DNA of 37,480 nucleotides from Acidobacteria bacterium Ga0077553 (GCA_001464575.1 LNFE01000047.1:1-37480), one strand, 5' to 3'; positions 1 to 9,300 are shown, counted from the first letter of the stretch. Notes: generated by a model from the letters alone, not told the origin. Made by a program: numbers and translations.

Positions 1-160
1 TGCGATTCTGCTAAACCTAAATCTTACTGTCCAGCGCTTTTTGGGCCGGACAGGCAGCTGTGTCTAGACTCGTGTCTCATCGCAGGGGACAACCCCAGGT
101 ACTCACTCCGGATGGAGCGCGTTATCTTCTTGCAATACGCCTGCCCGCCAGCGATGAAGC

Positions 161-352
161 TTGGTTAAACGAGTTCTCCGAAAGAGGCCAAACGCCTTTG
201 ATACGCTGCACCTGGCGATCGGCGAGACGGCGGGAGCTGACGTTCTATCGGCCACTGACGACCGGTTGTCGAAGCGGAGCGCTCGGAAGTTGAGCAATCC
301 TCAAATTCCCTTGCGAAATCCGCGATCTTGGCCGCGGGAGCTGGGACTATGA
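161..352 (+). pseudogene. C-terminal remnant of a PIN-domain (VapC-like) toxin
   Basis: The reading frame ends in a PIN-like tail: an AFDTLHLAIGE segment, then GADVLSATDDRLSKR, then a ..NPRSWPREL ending. This matches the last third of VapC-type PIN ribonucleases, where the DALHLA and TTDDR motifs hold late acidic residues of the active site. Nothing upstream in the same frame gives a PIN N-terminus: a TGA lies in frame at 155-157, and the sequence before it reads open only in another frame. I therefore read it as the 3' end of a decayed toxin gene. Its stop overlaps the start of the next gene in an ATGA, the usual coupling of a toxin-antitoxin operon. The motif match is clear, but the extent of the 5' relic is not. 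Confidence 0.55.
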
Positions 353-556
353 CTGCCAGCGACCGATTAACGGACGAGCAGTTCGAACGGCACGCCCTGG
401 AACTCTTGCTACATGAGTTGGGTCCCGTGGTTTGGCCCGGTTCTTACGTCTGAATCGGTCTGGCACGGTTGACTACACTCGTGTCCGGGACCAGTGGCAA
501 AGGATTTGACGCTTGATCAAATTCTCGAGTCCATCCGGAAGCACCGTCCGCACTAA
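349..556 (+). pseudogene. Frameshifted small antitoxin-like partner of the PIN remnant
   Basis: Starting at the ATG at 349 the frame reads MTASDRLTDEQFERHALELL and then ELGP. After about 427 the sense continues one frame over as GLARFLRLNRSGTVDYTRV, and after about 503 it continues in a third frame as DLTLDQILESIRKHRPH, ending with TAA at 554-556. Joined, the three pieces give one smooth protein of about 69 residues that resembles the small partners found next to PIN toxins in soil bacteria (recalled pattern: ELGP-GLARFLRL-RSG-DYTR-R-QW-DLT). Both breaks look like single-base losses, the second in a G run (CAAAGGATTTGACG). The gene is out of use unless the two shifts are sequence errors. Confidence 0.5.
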
Positions 557-785
557 CTTCATCGCGGTCCGCTCAAACACAGAAACGCGAAACAACTCGG
601 AGCTTGCGCTCCTGTTCTGACGGCGTCTGACAGGATCGGCCAAACTGTCGCGATCAGCAACCGCTCTATCGACCTCGAAGGTGCCCTTGCGAAACCTGCA
701 CAGCGAGCGTGTTCCCTAAAAATTAAGCCCCGATTAAACCCCAATTCCGATGAGCCGCCTTCGCCGGAATTCGCACACGACCGCA
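557..785. other. Intergenic stretch, no gene recognised
   Basis: About 230 bases between the antitoxin relic and the hydrolase. Short open frames exist on both strands but none has a recognisable motif. It presumably carries the promoter of the hydrolase gene; I see no convincing -35/-10 pair. Confidence 0.4.
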
Positions 786-790
786 TAGAG
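786..790 (+). promoter_or_regulatory. Ribosome binding site pointing to a start at 798, out of frame with the hydrolase
   Basis: AGAGG followed seven bases later by ATG at 798. That ATG opens MKNLSQQG.. and soon stops. Adding one A to the A5 tract at 801-805 would give MKKSLAAGMLLVSCVAFGQ, an ideal Sec signal peptide joined in frame to the hydrolase. The Shine-Dalgarno site therefore marks the ancestral start. Confidence 0.55.
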
Positions 791-820
791 GCCCTCAATG
801 AAAAATCTCTCGCAGCAGGG

Positions 821-2740
821 ATGTTGCTCGTGTCCTGTGTGGCATTTGGCCAAACCGGTGCCGGTTCCCCTTCCTTAGCTGACTTGGACACCCTGATGTC
901 TGGATTGCTCACGAAGTATGCGATTCCCGGCGGATCGATGGCGGTGTCCTATCGGGGGCGTCTCGTCTACGCGCGCGGGTTCGGCGTGACGGATCGGGAT
1001 ACCGGCGAACTCGTCCAGCCCGATGCGGTCTTCCGCGTCGCCTCGGTCTCGAAGCCGCTGACGGCCATCGGTATCATGCGCCTCGTCGAACAGGGCAAGC
1101 TCCGGCTCGACGACCGGGTCTTCGGCCAACATCTCCGCAGCCTGACGGCCCCTCCCAACCTCGTAAAGCAAGCGGTCTACGACGACATCACCGTCCGGCA
1201 GCTGTTGCAACACACCGCCGGTTTGCCGTCGACGGACAACACCGTCGATCCCTTCTTTGCCCCCCGCTATCAACAGGTTTCGCAAGCCTTCGGCGCCACT
1301 GGAATTCCGACGCTCGAGCAGATGCTGCGCTGGCAGATCACCCGGCCCCTGGGTTCCGCGCCCGGAACCCAGTACACCTACTCCAATATGAGCTTGGCGG
1401 CCGCCGGACGCGTAGTGGAGGCGGCCAGCGGCAAGCGGTACGAAGCCTTCTTGCGCGAGGACGTTTTGGCCCCCTTGGGAATCACGAAGACCCGGGCCGG
1501 GCGCACCCGGCAGGCGGACCGCACACCCGGCGAAGTGCGCTATCACATGCCGCTGGGGTCGACGACGGAGGCGAGCCAGTTTGGCGAAGGCCAAGTCTTT
1601 CGCCCGTATAGTGGCGCGTTTTCCTTGGAACTGCTCGAAGGGGCGGCGACGTGGATCACCACCAGCGTGGATCTCGTTCGCATCGCCTCCCGGTTGAATC
1701 CGGACGCCCCCGGCGCTCTCCTGACGCGGGAATCGTTTGCCGAACTCATCCGGCGGCCGCCGGCGCCGCTTTCCCAAACCACCAACAGCTTCTACGGTCT
1801 CGGCTTCAATGTGGAGTTGGAGGCCCAGGGCCAGGCGCGGCTGATTCACAACGGCACCTTGCCGGGCACGCGGTCCGTCCTTTTCCGGTTCGGCACCCTC
1901 GATCTTTGCGTAGCCGCCGCGTTCAATATGCGGGTGGCCGCCGAGCTCGACGACGACTTCATTAGCGAGTTGTATGCAGGAATCCGCGCGGCGGCCAATC
2001 GCAACCGCCAGTGGCCGGAGCAGGATCTGTGGGGCCTCTATTACGCCCAGGACCGTCCCCGCTTCACCGCCGCAAGCCTGGTGAGCGCGGCGAGCTTCCG
2101 CGGCGGCAGCATCGCGCCGGGGCAGATCATCAGCCTGTTCGGCGACCGCCTGGCCGGTCCGACCCTCACGACGGCGCAGGTCGCGAGCGGCCGCTTGAGC
2201 ACCACTCTGGACGGAACGCGCTTGCTGTTCGACGGCACGCCCGCGCCGCTGGTATACACCTCAGCGGGCCAGTTGAGCGCCATTGTGCCGTATAACGTTG
2301 CCGGGAAGGGAAGGGTCCGCGTGGTGCTTGAACGCCTCGGCGTGCAGAGCGATTCGGTCGAGATGACCGTCGTCGATGCCGCTCCCGCACTCTTCACCGC
2401 CAACGCTTCGGGCACCGGCCCCGCTGCGGCGATCACGTATCCCGACGCGCGGATCGCCGTCCTGTTTGCCACGGGCGAAGGGTTGACGACTCCGGCGGCC
2501 GAGGATGGCGCGCTGGCCCTGACGCAACCCTTGCCCGCGCCGCGCCTGCCCGTAAAGGTCTTCCTCGCCGGACGCGAGGCGAAGGTACTCTACGCCGGCG
2601 CGGCTCCCGGACTCACCGCCGGTCTCTTTCAGCTGAACATCGAGGTGCCGGAGGACCTGGCGGGTACCGCCAACATCCCGCTGGTGCTGGAGGTCGGCAC
2701 GCAACGGAGTATCGTCGGGGTAACGCTTTCGCTGCGTTGA
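821..2740 (+). CDS. Secreted beta-lactamase-fold serine hydrolase with TIGR03437 C-terminal domain
   Basis: A class C beta-lactamase/D-alanyl-peptidase fold (peptidase family S12, Pfam Beta-lactamase). Visible motifs are the nucleophile SVSK (SxxK) within FRVASVSKPLTAIG near residue 75, the YSN triad member in TYSNMSLAAAG near residue 190, and HNG (HxG, equivalent of KTG) near residue 344. The last ~220 residues are a separate beta-rich domain opening with SAASFRGGSIAPGQIISLFG, typical of TIGR03437, a family expanded in Solibacter relatives. The fold covers esterases, DD-peptidases and amidases, so the substrate is unknown. The start at 821 gives only a short hydrophobic leader without positive charge; the better start, ATG 798 with a good ribosome site, is one base out of frame because of an A5 tract. 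Export is likely if that shift is an error or is bypassed. Confidence 0.85.
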   Translation: MLLVSCVAFGQTGAGSPSLADLDTLMSGLLTKYAIPGGSMAVSYRGRLVYARGFGVTDRDTGELVQPDAVFRVASVSKPLTAIGIMRLVEQGKLRLDDRVFGQHLRSLTAPPNLVKQAVYDDITVRQLLQHTAGLPSTDNTVDPFFAPRYQQVSQAFGATGIPTLEQMLRWQITRPLGSAPGTQYTYSNMSLAAAGRVVEAASGKRYEAFLREDVLAPLGITKTRAGRTRQADRTPGEVRYHMPLGSTTEASQFGEGQVFRPYSGAFSLELLEGAATWITTSVDLVRIASRLNPDAPGALLTRESFAELIRRPPAPLSQTTNSFYGLGFNVELEAQGQARLIHNGTLPGTRSVLFRFGTLDLCVAAAFNMRVAAELDDDFISELYAGIRAAANRNRQWPEQDLWGLYYAQDRPRFTAASLVSAASFRGGSIAPGQIISLFGDRLAGPTLTTAQVASGRLSTTLDGTRLLFDGTPAPLVYTSAGQLSAIVPYNVAGKGRVRVVLERLGVQSDSVEMTVVDAAPALFTANASGTGPAAAITYPDARIAVLFATGEGLTTPAAEDGALALTQPLPAPRLPVKVFLAGREAKVLYAGAAPGLTAGLFQLNIEVPEDLAGTANIPLVLEVGTQRSIVGVTLSLR

Positions 2741-2811
2741 TCGGTGGCACTAAGGGAGGCCTCTGCGAGAGCGTGGCCCACCGCCGTCGTTCCCGCAACG
2801 AGCAGAGAAAG

Positions 2812-2949
2812 TCAGACGCGGATCACCACCGCGGGTTGCCCGGACGCGCTGACCAGACGCTCCATATCGGAGCCGTTGCCCATCCAGATCACCGCTTTTC
2901 TCAACACCGCGACCGTCACCACCACCGCGTCGTACGAAAGAGCGCTCAT
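2812..2949 (-). pseudogene. PIN toxin reduced to 45 codons by internal deletion
   Basis: The ATG overlaps the stop of the antitoxin gene upstream (ATGA). The 45-residue frame begins MSALSYDA, the usual N-terminus of a short PIN toxin with its first catalytic Asp, and then jumps to VVVTVAVLRKAVIWMG followed by SDMERLVSASG and ends VVIRV, which is the C-terminal strand-helix-strand of the same family. About 80 central residues are missing, and the junction falls where YDA at the N-terminus and a (V)DAVVV motif at the C-terminus would share sequence, as expected for deletion between short repeats. The frame is intact across the junction, so a mini-protein could still be made, but the acidic active site cannot be complete. 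Confidence 0.6.
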
Positions 2950-3221
2950 GGGGAGCGTCGCGTCTTTGCTGGCGCGCGGCCCAGTTGCGCCTGCACACTT
3001 CGGTGGGCGTCTTTCATCTCCTCCCCGGTCAACTCTCCGTGCTGCTTCTCCCACGCCGCAACCGCTGCCAACCCGGCCCGCCGCACCAAGGCGTCCTGCG
3101 CCGCCATGGTCATCCACGCCGAGCCACTTAATCCCGCTCTCGTGGCTGCGGTCAGCACCAGGGCGTGCGTTTCCTGGTCTACCGGGATCGCGAGCTTAGG
3201 TGAAGATTTACCGCGAGGCAT
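2946..3221 (-). CDS. Antitoxin-like small protein of a PIN toxin pair
   Basis: A 91-residue protein beginning MPRGKSSPKLAIPVD, followed by a helix rich in Ala and Leu with SGSAWMTMAAQDALVRRAG and WEKQHGELTGEEM. The N-terminal strand, the SAWM helix and the acidic C-terminal helix fit the ribbon-helix-helix-type antitoxins encoded just before PIN toxins in actinobacteria and acidobacteria. It overlaps the truncated toxin by four bases. The antitoxin frame is undamaged while the toxin has lost its middle, leaving an orphan antitoxin. Family assignment is by recalled motif similarity only. Confidence 0.6.
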   Translation of the reverse strand: MPRGKSSPKLAIPVDQETHALVLTAATRAGLSGSAWMTMAAQDALVRRAGLAAVAAWEKQHGELTGEEMKDAHRSVQAQLGRAPAKTRRSP

Positions 3222-3568
3222 GAAAGTCTTCTATCGAGGTCGGATACCCAAACGGAACGGCAAGGGCTCCGGATTATGAACCACCTCATCCCGCTGCTCG
3301 ACCAATGCGCCGCCGGGAGGCCTTCGGCGCACAGCACGGAAATCCCCAAGCCTGAGTAGCGAAGAGCTTGGAGACGGTGACGCGCAGCCCTCGGTTTCAC
3401 GGTTCGCCTCCCATCAATTCGGGCCTTTGGGGGATGCGGTCCACATCGGCCAATCGACCGTCCTGTGCGGAAATGGAGCGAACTAGGATGTCACCCGAGC
3501 GACTCGTTGCCCTTGGGCTCGGATCCAAACGCGTTGACACAACACCATGGACTCGCCCGAATTCTTGG
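3222..3568. other. Intergenic stretch, no gene recognised
   Basis: About 350 bases between the antitoxin start and the end of the DUF3667 gene. Open frames here are short, lack known motifs, and do not join into anything recognisable in any frame. It may be decayed sequence like the neighbouring relics. Confidence 0.4.
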
Positions 3569-4378
3569 CTACTTGATCGCTCTCACCGTGAGGCCGATTC
3601 CAATCGCCATCGTCGCGATGATCAGCAAGTAACTGAAGGCCCAGACGGTAATGGCCTTGAAAACATGCGCCACGCTGCGCCCGTACAGGGTGCGCACGGC
3701 CAGCAGCCAGTAAAAAAACATGAGCGGCACGGTGACGTAAGCCGTCCTCGGATTCGCTCCTGAGCCGAATAGCCACTGCGAGATGGGCGTGGCGACCGCC
3801 CCGGCGAGGAAGAAAAAGCTATAGCAGTGCAGGGCCGCGATGAGATGGTCGGTGTAGTACGGTTGCTGCTTGCGGAAAAGCAGCCAGAGCCAGAGGGCCA
3901 AGGCAAACGGGCACAAGTACTGGCCAATTGAATAGACTCTCTGCAGGCTTCTCGTAAGCTCGTTTTCAATGACGGGAACGGGCAGGTCTCTCCGTTTCGC
4001 CGAGTTTTCAATGTTCTTTCGGACCAGTCCGCTGCGGTCGTACCCCTCGAGAGTTCGCATGTCCAACGGCCCGCTGAAAAGCGCCAAATAGTTCAACGCA
4101 ATGGCCGTCAGGAACAGGCGCACCGGGCCGATAAACGCCCCCCGCCGCCCTTGCCAATGGGCCAGCGTAAGCGTTCCCGGCGCAAACAGGAGCGCCTTCA
4201 CCGTGCTCCACAACCGCCCATCCAGATGCACAATCTCGTGGAACATTTCATGGAAGAAATGTCCAAGCGACTTGTCGTGCTCGTTCATCCGTTTCTGGCC
4301 GCAGGCGTTGCAATACTGGCCTTCGTAGACGGCTTCGCAATTTGGGCAAACTGTAGGCTCTGCGTTCTTCACTAGCAT
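3569..4378 (-). CDS. DUF3667 family zinc-ribbon membrane protein
   Basis: A 269-residue protein. Residues ~12-29 carry two CxxC pairs (CPNCEAVYEGQYCNACGQK), a zinc ribbon. An amphipathic segment follows (HFFHEMFHEIVHLDGRLW), then TVKALLFAPGTLTLAHWQGRR and at least four hydrophobic stretches: LFLTAIALNYLALF, LCPFALALWLWLLF, AYVTVPLMFFYWLL and AFSYLLIIATMAIGIGL. The order of zinc ribbon, His-rich helix, a basic patch before the first membrane span, and four to five spans is that of DUF3667. The function of the family is unknown. It stands alone; the ATG at 4378 has no strong Shine-Dalgarno sequence in front of it. Confidence 0.8.
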   Translation of the reverse strand: MLVKNAEPTVCPNCEAVYEGQYCNACGQKRMNEHDKSLGHFFHEMFHEIVHLDGRLWSTVKALLFAPGTLTLAHWQGRRGAFIGPVRLFLTAIALNYLALFSGPLDMRTLEGYDRSGLVRKNIENSAKRRDLPVPVIENELTRSLQRVYSIGQYLCPFALALWLWLLFRKQQPYYTDHLIAALHCYSFFFLAGAVATPISQWLFGSGANPRTAYVTVPLMFFYWLLAVRTLYGRSVAHVFKAITVWAFSYLLIIATMAIGIGLTVRAIK

Positions 4379-5252
4379 TTAGGATACAAGCAGGCCCAAG
4401 TGGCGCCCGGCGTAAAAGGGCGCGAGGACATCTCTTCTCGCAAGATCGAATCGGCGTACGTTTTTCACGCGGCACCAGCGGTGCCGGCTTAGACTCTCGG
4501 AAAGGGCTCGCCAGCGCAATACCTTGGGCCATACGGACCCGCCTTCCTCCAATTGCGGCGCCTTAGTCTTCGGCACGTCCAATGACTGCTTCCAGGAACG
4601 CAGACTCGACGATCCGTAGTCCTACTCTGTCCGAACTGCTCAACCGGATTAGGTTGCTTCGCGGTGAACGGGCTGCATCGGTGACGGGACGACGCTGTGG
4701 GACGCGACGGGTCCTCATGGGTCGATCGCTGAAGTCTCGAAAGTTGGCACGGCAGTTCACCCTCAACCATGCCAGGAGGCATGGATCTCCGAACTTCCTC
4801 TCACGAGCCCGGGCGCGGGCCGTGGCGCGATGCCCGATCTGTGGAATAGAAAGGAGTCGTCACGCAATGTCTAGCGAGTCATCCCGAGTGAGGCCCTTCG
4901 GAGAATAGCCGCACGGGTGGTGGCGATCGCCTCATTCTGCAGCGCGAGGACCCGCGCCTGTTTCGAAATGGTGCTACTGAGTAAAGCATCTCACTCCTGC
5001 AAGAATCCTTTCGCCAATTGAAGCGATGGCGCCTGTCGTCACCAACTCTATCGAAACGCATTGACCTCGCCCCCGGCAGCGGCGGCGCGGGGCATCGAGC
5101 CCCGGCCCACCGCCCTGCACGATCCCCTCATTGCCGCCCTCCCCCCTTCCGCAGTTGACAGACCATCCATCGAAATATCTCCTGTGTTTGCAACACCGGC
5201 TCTTCAATCCCCCCCCAAATCCCTTGACCCCCGGTGTACCGTCAAAGCAGGA
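4379..5252. other. Gene-poor stretch with one perfect short hairpin
   Basis: About 870 bases between DUF3667 and the STGPRT-family gene. Frames of 60-108 codons exist on both strands (for example 4379-4582 minus and 4582-4908 plus), but their composition is erratic and no motif is recognisable, so I do not call them genes. At 4767-4784 there is a perfect 7-bp stem (CCATGCC/GGCATGG) closed by AGGA. Around 5224-5244, TTGAC and GTCAA form an inverted repeat around GGTGTACC, just ahead of the hairpin in front of the next gene. Confidence 0.4.
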
Positions 5253-5287
5253 AAGGCCCGCTGCACCCCACGGGTGTGGCGGGCCTT
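5253..5287 (+). promoter_or_regulatory. Strong hairpin 28 bases upstream of the STGPRT-family gene
   Basis: AAGGCCCGC (5253-5261) pairs perfectly with GCGGGCCTT (5279-5287), and inside it CACCC pairs with GGGTG. It is followed by GCTATTT rather than a full U-run, and a good AGGAG ribosome site (5303-5307) and the ATG at 5316 lie just beyond. It could be an attenuator, an intrinsic terminator of an upstream transcript, or a mobile hairpin element that travels with this gene family. Confidence 0.5.
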
Positions 5288-5315
5288 GCTATTTCCCAAC
5301 ACAGGAGCAATAGAC

Positions 5316-6068
5316 ATGAACCCCACTACCCCCAACGCGGAAGCCTTACGCGTCCGGCAGTACCTTCGCGAACTCGACGAAGAGATCGCCCGTGACGAGG
5401 CCGCCGCCAAAGCCAAACAAGCCGTCGCCCAGCGCGCCACCACCAACCGCGAAAACGCCGCCAAATCTACCGGCCCACGTACCCCCGAAGGCAAAGCGGC
5501 CTCCAGCAAAAACCGGCTCGCCCACGGCCTCTGTTCGTCGAACCTCATCCTCTACGGTGAAAGCGAAGCCGACTTCCTCGAACTCCGCCAGCAATTCCAC
5601 ACGACCTTCGCCCCCGCTACCCCCGAAGAAACCCTGCTCACCGACCAACTCGTCGCCGCCACCTGGCGGCTCAATCGCGCCCACCGCGTCGAAAACGAGA
5701 CTCTCAACAAGATCAACGTGGGCACCGGCATGAACATCATGCGCTTCAACGCCAGTACCAATGTCCCCCCCACGGATATCGCCCTCGCCACCGGTCTCAC
5801 CGAAGAGACCCACCAGAAGACGCTCGCGTGTATCCTCCGCTACGTGGCCGCCCACGAACGGGCCTACCGCGCAGCCCTGAAGGCCCTCCAGGACGCCATC
5901 AAGCGCCGCCAGCCCCAGGCCGCTCCCACCGTCGCGGAAACTGCCGTCGAAGCATCTGCCGAAAAGCCCAAGGCCGCCGCCGCTGGCCAGACCCTCTACT
6001 TCGAAGCCGAGCCCCTAACTCATCCGGCTGCCGTCACCAGCGCCCCGGCCTACATCAACCGCTGCTGA
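5316..6068 (+). CDS. STGPRT-motif protein of unknown function (multicopy family in Acidobacteriota/Planctomycetes)
   Basis: A 250-residue protein. After a charged, Ala-rich coiled-coil-like helix (YLRELDEEIARDEAAAKAKQ) comes the family signature TTNRENAAKSTGPRTPEG followed by KAASSKNRLAHGL, then LYGESEADFLELRQQF and PATPEETLLTDQLVAATWRL. Proteins with this N-R-NA-KSTGPRT-GK-SS-N-HGL signature occur in many near-identical copies in Solibacter-like and planctomycete genomes and have no assigned function. The frame is open upstream to 5061, but the start at 5316 is chosen because AGGAG sits eight bases before it and a strong hairpin lies between. The C-terminal ~50 residues are low-complexity Ala/Pro. 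No signal peptide or membrane span. Confidence 0.75.
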   Translation: MNPTTPNAEALRVRQYLRELDEEIARDEAAAKAKQAVAQRATTNRENAAKSTGPRTPEGKAASSKNRLAHGLCSSNLILYGESEADFLELRQQFHTTFAPATPEETLLTDQLVAATWRLNRAHRVENETLNKINVGTGMNIMRFNASTNVPPTDIALATGLTEETHQKTLACILRYVAAHERAYRAALKALQDAIKRRQPQAAPTVAETAVEASAEKPKAAAAGQTLYFEAEPLTHPAAVTSAPAYINRC

Positions 6069-6135
6069 CCGCGCCCCCATCGGATCACCCGGCCGCCTAC
6101 GAACCCCACCCCGCTCTTTGAAAAATTAGCCCCTT

Positions 6136-6197
6136 GCCCCGGTTCGCCCGAAGTGTGTCCCGGCAGCCACCCCATCGCCCCGGTTCGCCCGAAGTGT
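6136..6197. repeat. Pair of 21-bp direct repeats
   Basis: The unit at 6136-6156 (starting GCCCCGGTTCGCCC, ending GAAGTGT) recurs exactly at 6177-6197, 41 bases apart start to start. CCATCGCCCC, which includes the start of the second unit, recurs again just after it. The repeats lie between the STGPRT-family gene and the large cytochrome gene. They could be a tandem-duplication scar or protein-binding sites. Confidence 0.7.
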
Positions 6198-6310
6198 ATC
6201 TCCCCATCGCCCCAAAATAGCTTCGTACCGCAAAACCACCAGCCCACTGGCTTCGATTCGCCAAACGGCTTATCCTCGCCACACCCGATTTGATAATCTT
6301 GCTCATACCC

Positions 6311-9300
6311 ATGCGAGCTTTGGCTTTTTTAATCCCCTTCGTCGCCGCGGCCGCCGATTTTACCGGCTCCCATCAGCAATCCATCCCCCTCGCCGCTGGC
6401 GAAACCGTCGAGGTCTACGCCGGCCTCCCCCAGCCCAGCCAACTCCCCGCCAACGGCCGCATCGCTGTCGAATGGGCCGGCTACCGCAAGGTCCTCCACG
6501 CTCACGACCCCGACTTCTACATCGTCTATCGCGCCCCCAAAGCCGGCGCCTACACCCTCAAACTCACCAAAATCGAGGACGAAGAGCCCATCTTCAACCG
6601 GCCTCGCTGGCGCGAAACCGGCACCGTCGAAAAGCTCACCGCCTACCCCCAACGCACCCCCTGGCCCGCCGGTCACAAGGTCGCCCTTCGCACCAAACTC
6701 GCCAAGCTCAACCCCGGCGCCTCCACCCGCGGCATGGTCCTAGAAGCCGAACCCAACGACGCCATCGCCTCCGCCCAACCCCTCGACTTCGGCAGCCGCG
6801 ACACCCTCCACATCACCGGCGGAGCCGACGACGCCGAGTACTTCGACAACGGCCTCATCGGAACCTCCGGCCTCGACTACTTCCGCATCGATTACAAAGG
6901 AACCACCCCCAAGTTATTCACCGCCAACTTAGCCCTCCCCGATCCCCTCGTCGTCGCCCAGTTACTCGTCTACACCGCCGACGGCAAAGAGTACCGCGAA
7001 GGCGCCAACGCCAACGAACGCGTCCACCAGCAAACCGAATCCCACCGCACCGCCATCACCCGCACCTTCAAGCCCGGCGGCGTCTACTTCCTCAAGGTTG
7101 AAGCCAACTCTCCCGGCTACGAAGTCGAACTCCGCCTCCGCGACCTAGCCCCGTACTCCGACCCGCGCAAGGCCGTCCAGCAAGCCATTTACGACCATAT
7201 GGGCCAGGTCGACGCCTGGATCATGAACCGTCCTCGCGGCGCCGCCGTCGACCGCCGCATCCGCGACACCGGCAACCTCATGGGCACCCATTGCATGAGC
7301 TGTCACACCCAGTCCGGCGTCTGGGGACCCACCGTCGCCTTCCAACACGGCTACCGCCCGGAAAACATCGTCAACTATCGCCACTTAGTCAATACGATGT
7401 ATGAATCCCTCCGGCCCACTAACACCCTCGCCGAAGCCGCCAATAACACCTCTCTCGCCCCCCTCGACTTAGGCGACGGCCCCGCCGGCACCCGCGCCGC
7501 CGGCTGGAACGCCTCCACCGCCGAAGACTTCCTCGCCCCCCGCCGCCTCCACGCCATGCAGCAGATCCGCGCGGCCAACCACGTCCTCCAGTCGGCTGAC
7601 CCCAGCGGCATCAACGCCGCCGGCCCCGGCTCCAACGTCGGCCCCGCCGTCGTCTACCGCTTCGCCGGCAAGATCCTCGCCGAAGCCTATAAGAAGACCC
7701 GCAACGAGAAGTACCTCCTGGCCCTCGAAGAGAAGGCCGAAAAGCTGCTCTCCACTACGCCCCGCTACGCCGACGACCTCGCCAACCGCATCCTCTTCTC
7801 GACCGACATCTTCATCCCCCGCGACGAGAACCTCGCCGCCCGCCTGAAAGCCCAGGCCCTCGCCGATCTCGGCCGCCTCCGCCAACTCCAGCGTCCCGAC
7901 GGCATGTGGCAGTTCGACCCCGGCTCCTCGCCCGACGGCTTCACCTGGAAAGCCAAACCGGACGACGCCGACGTCGACCCCGCCCCCACGGCCCTCGCCC
8001 TCACCGCCCTCTCCGCCATGGGCTTCAACGATGCCGACCCCCAAGTGAAGCGGGGCGTCGTCGCCCTCCTCCGCGTCCAGGATCCCTACGGCCGCTGGAA
8101 CAACCACGCCCTCACCGGCATGGTCACCACCGCCTACGCCATCCATGCTCTCGCCCGGCTCTACCCGGCCACTCCCCCACCGCCGGCCAACTTCGCCCCC
8201 ACTCCCAACGAGTCGCTCGCCGACACCGTTGCCCGCTTCCGCGCCATGGCCCAGCTTGGCCTCTCGCCGGACGATAGCCGCCACCTCCCCGCCGTCCTCC
8301 CCGGCGCGGCCCATCCCAACCCCCAGGTCCGATACTGGGCCCACATCGCTCTCGGCGCCCTCCACGACGAGCGAGGCATTCCCGCGCAAATCACCGGCCT
8401 CTCCGACCCCGTCAAAATGGTCCGCGAAGCTGCCCGCTGGGGCCTCCGCCAAACCCTCCTCGACGACAAAGGTTGGGACCATCTCTTCGCCGCCCTCCCC
8501 ACCATGGACGATCTCGGCCGCGAAACCCTCGCCGGCGCCCTCATCATGCGTGCCGACGCCACCATGACCCGCTCCAATGCCGGTTTCCCCCGTCTCACCG
8601 CGGCCATCGCCAAGATGATGAATCAGGACCCGAGCCCCGCTGTCCGCGCCTGGGCCACCCGCGCCGCCTGGAATTGGTGGATCTGGAATCCCCCCGTCCG
8701 CGAAGCCCTCAACGCCGCCTTCATCGACTCCCTCGAACGCCCCGAGCCCTCCTCGCTCACCGAAACTGCCAAGCGCTACCAGACCGAAGCGCTCTTCATC
8801 GTCAACGGCCACCGCAGCAACGGCAGCAAGGAACACCAGTACCCGGAACTGGAGTCTCTGTTCTCCGCCATCACCAAGCGCATCGACCACCCGCTCCTCT
8901 CCCGCCGCATCGTCGAAATCGCGGGCACGTACTACAATCAGGCCGGCGGCGACGGCGGCCCCGGCCAAATGGGCTACGTCACCGCCGGCAGCGCTGAGAT
9001 GGTCGGCAAGGCGGTCTACGCCTACTGGAACGCGACTAGCGACCAAACGAAAACCCGCCTCGCCCTCGAGTCCGCCGCCAACGCCACCTACGACCCGCTG
9101 CAGAAGAAGCTCCTCGAGTTCTCGACGTCCGGCCCCGAAGAGTACCGCACCCTGGCCGCGACCTCGCTCTCCGATCCCCGCATCATCACCCTCAACGGCA
9201 CCCAGGAGTTCCTCGAACCCCTCATGGAGCAAATCCAGCGTGGCGCCAACGAGCCGGAACGCCGCGTCGAACTCGTCAACCCCATCCTGAAGCTCTTCAC

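Noticed and set aside
4582..4908. 108-codon plus-strand frame with a CPICGIERSRH segment
   Set aside because: A single CxxC without the rest of a zinc ribbon, erratic composition, no plausible ribosome site.
5061..5315. N-terminal extension of the STGPRT-family protein
   Set aside because: A strong hairpin and a clear AGGAG/ATG at 5303-5318 lie inside it; the extension is Pro/Ala-rich without homology features.
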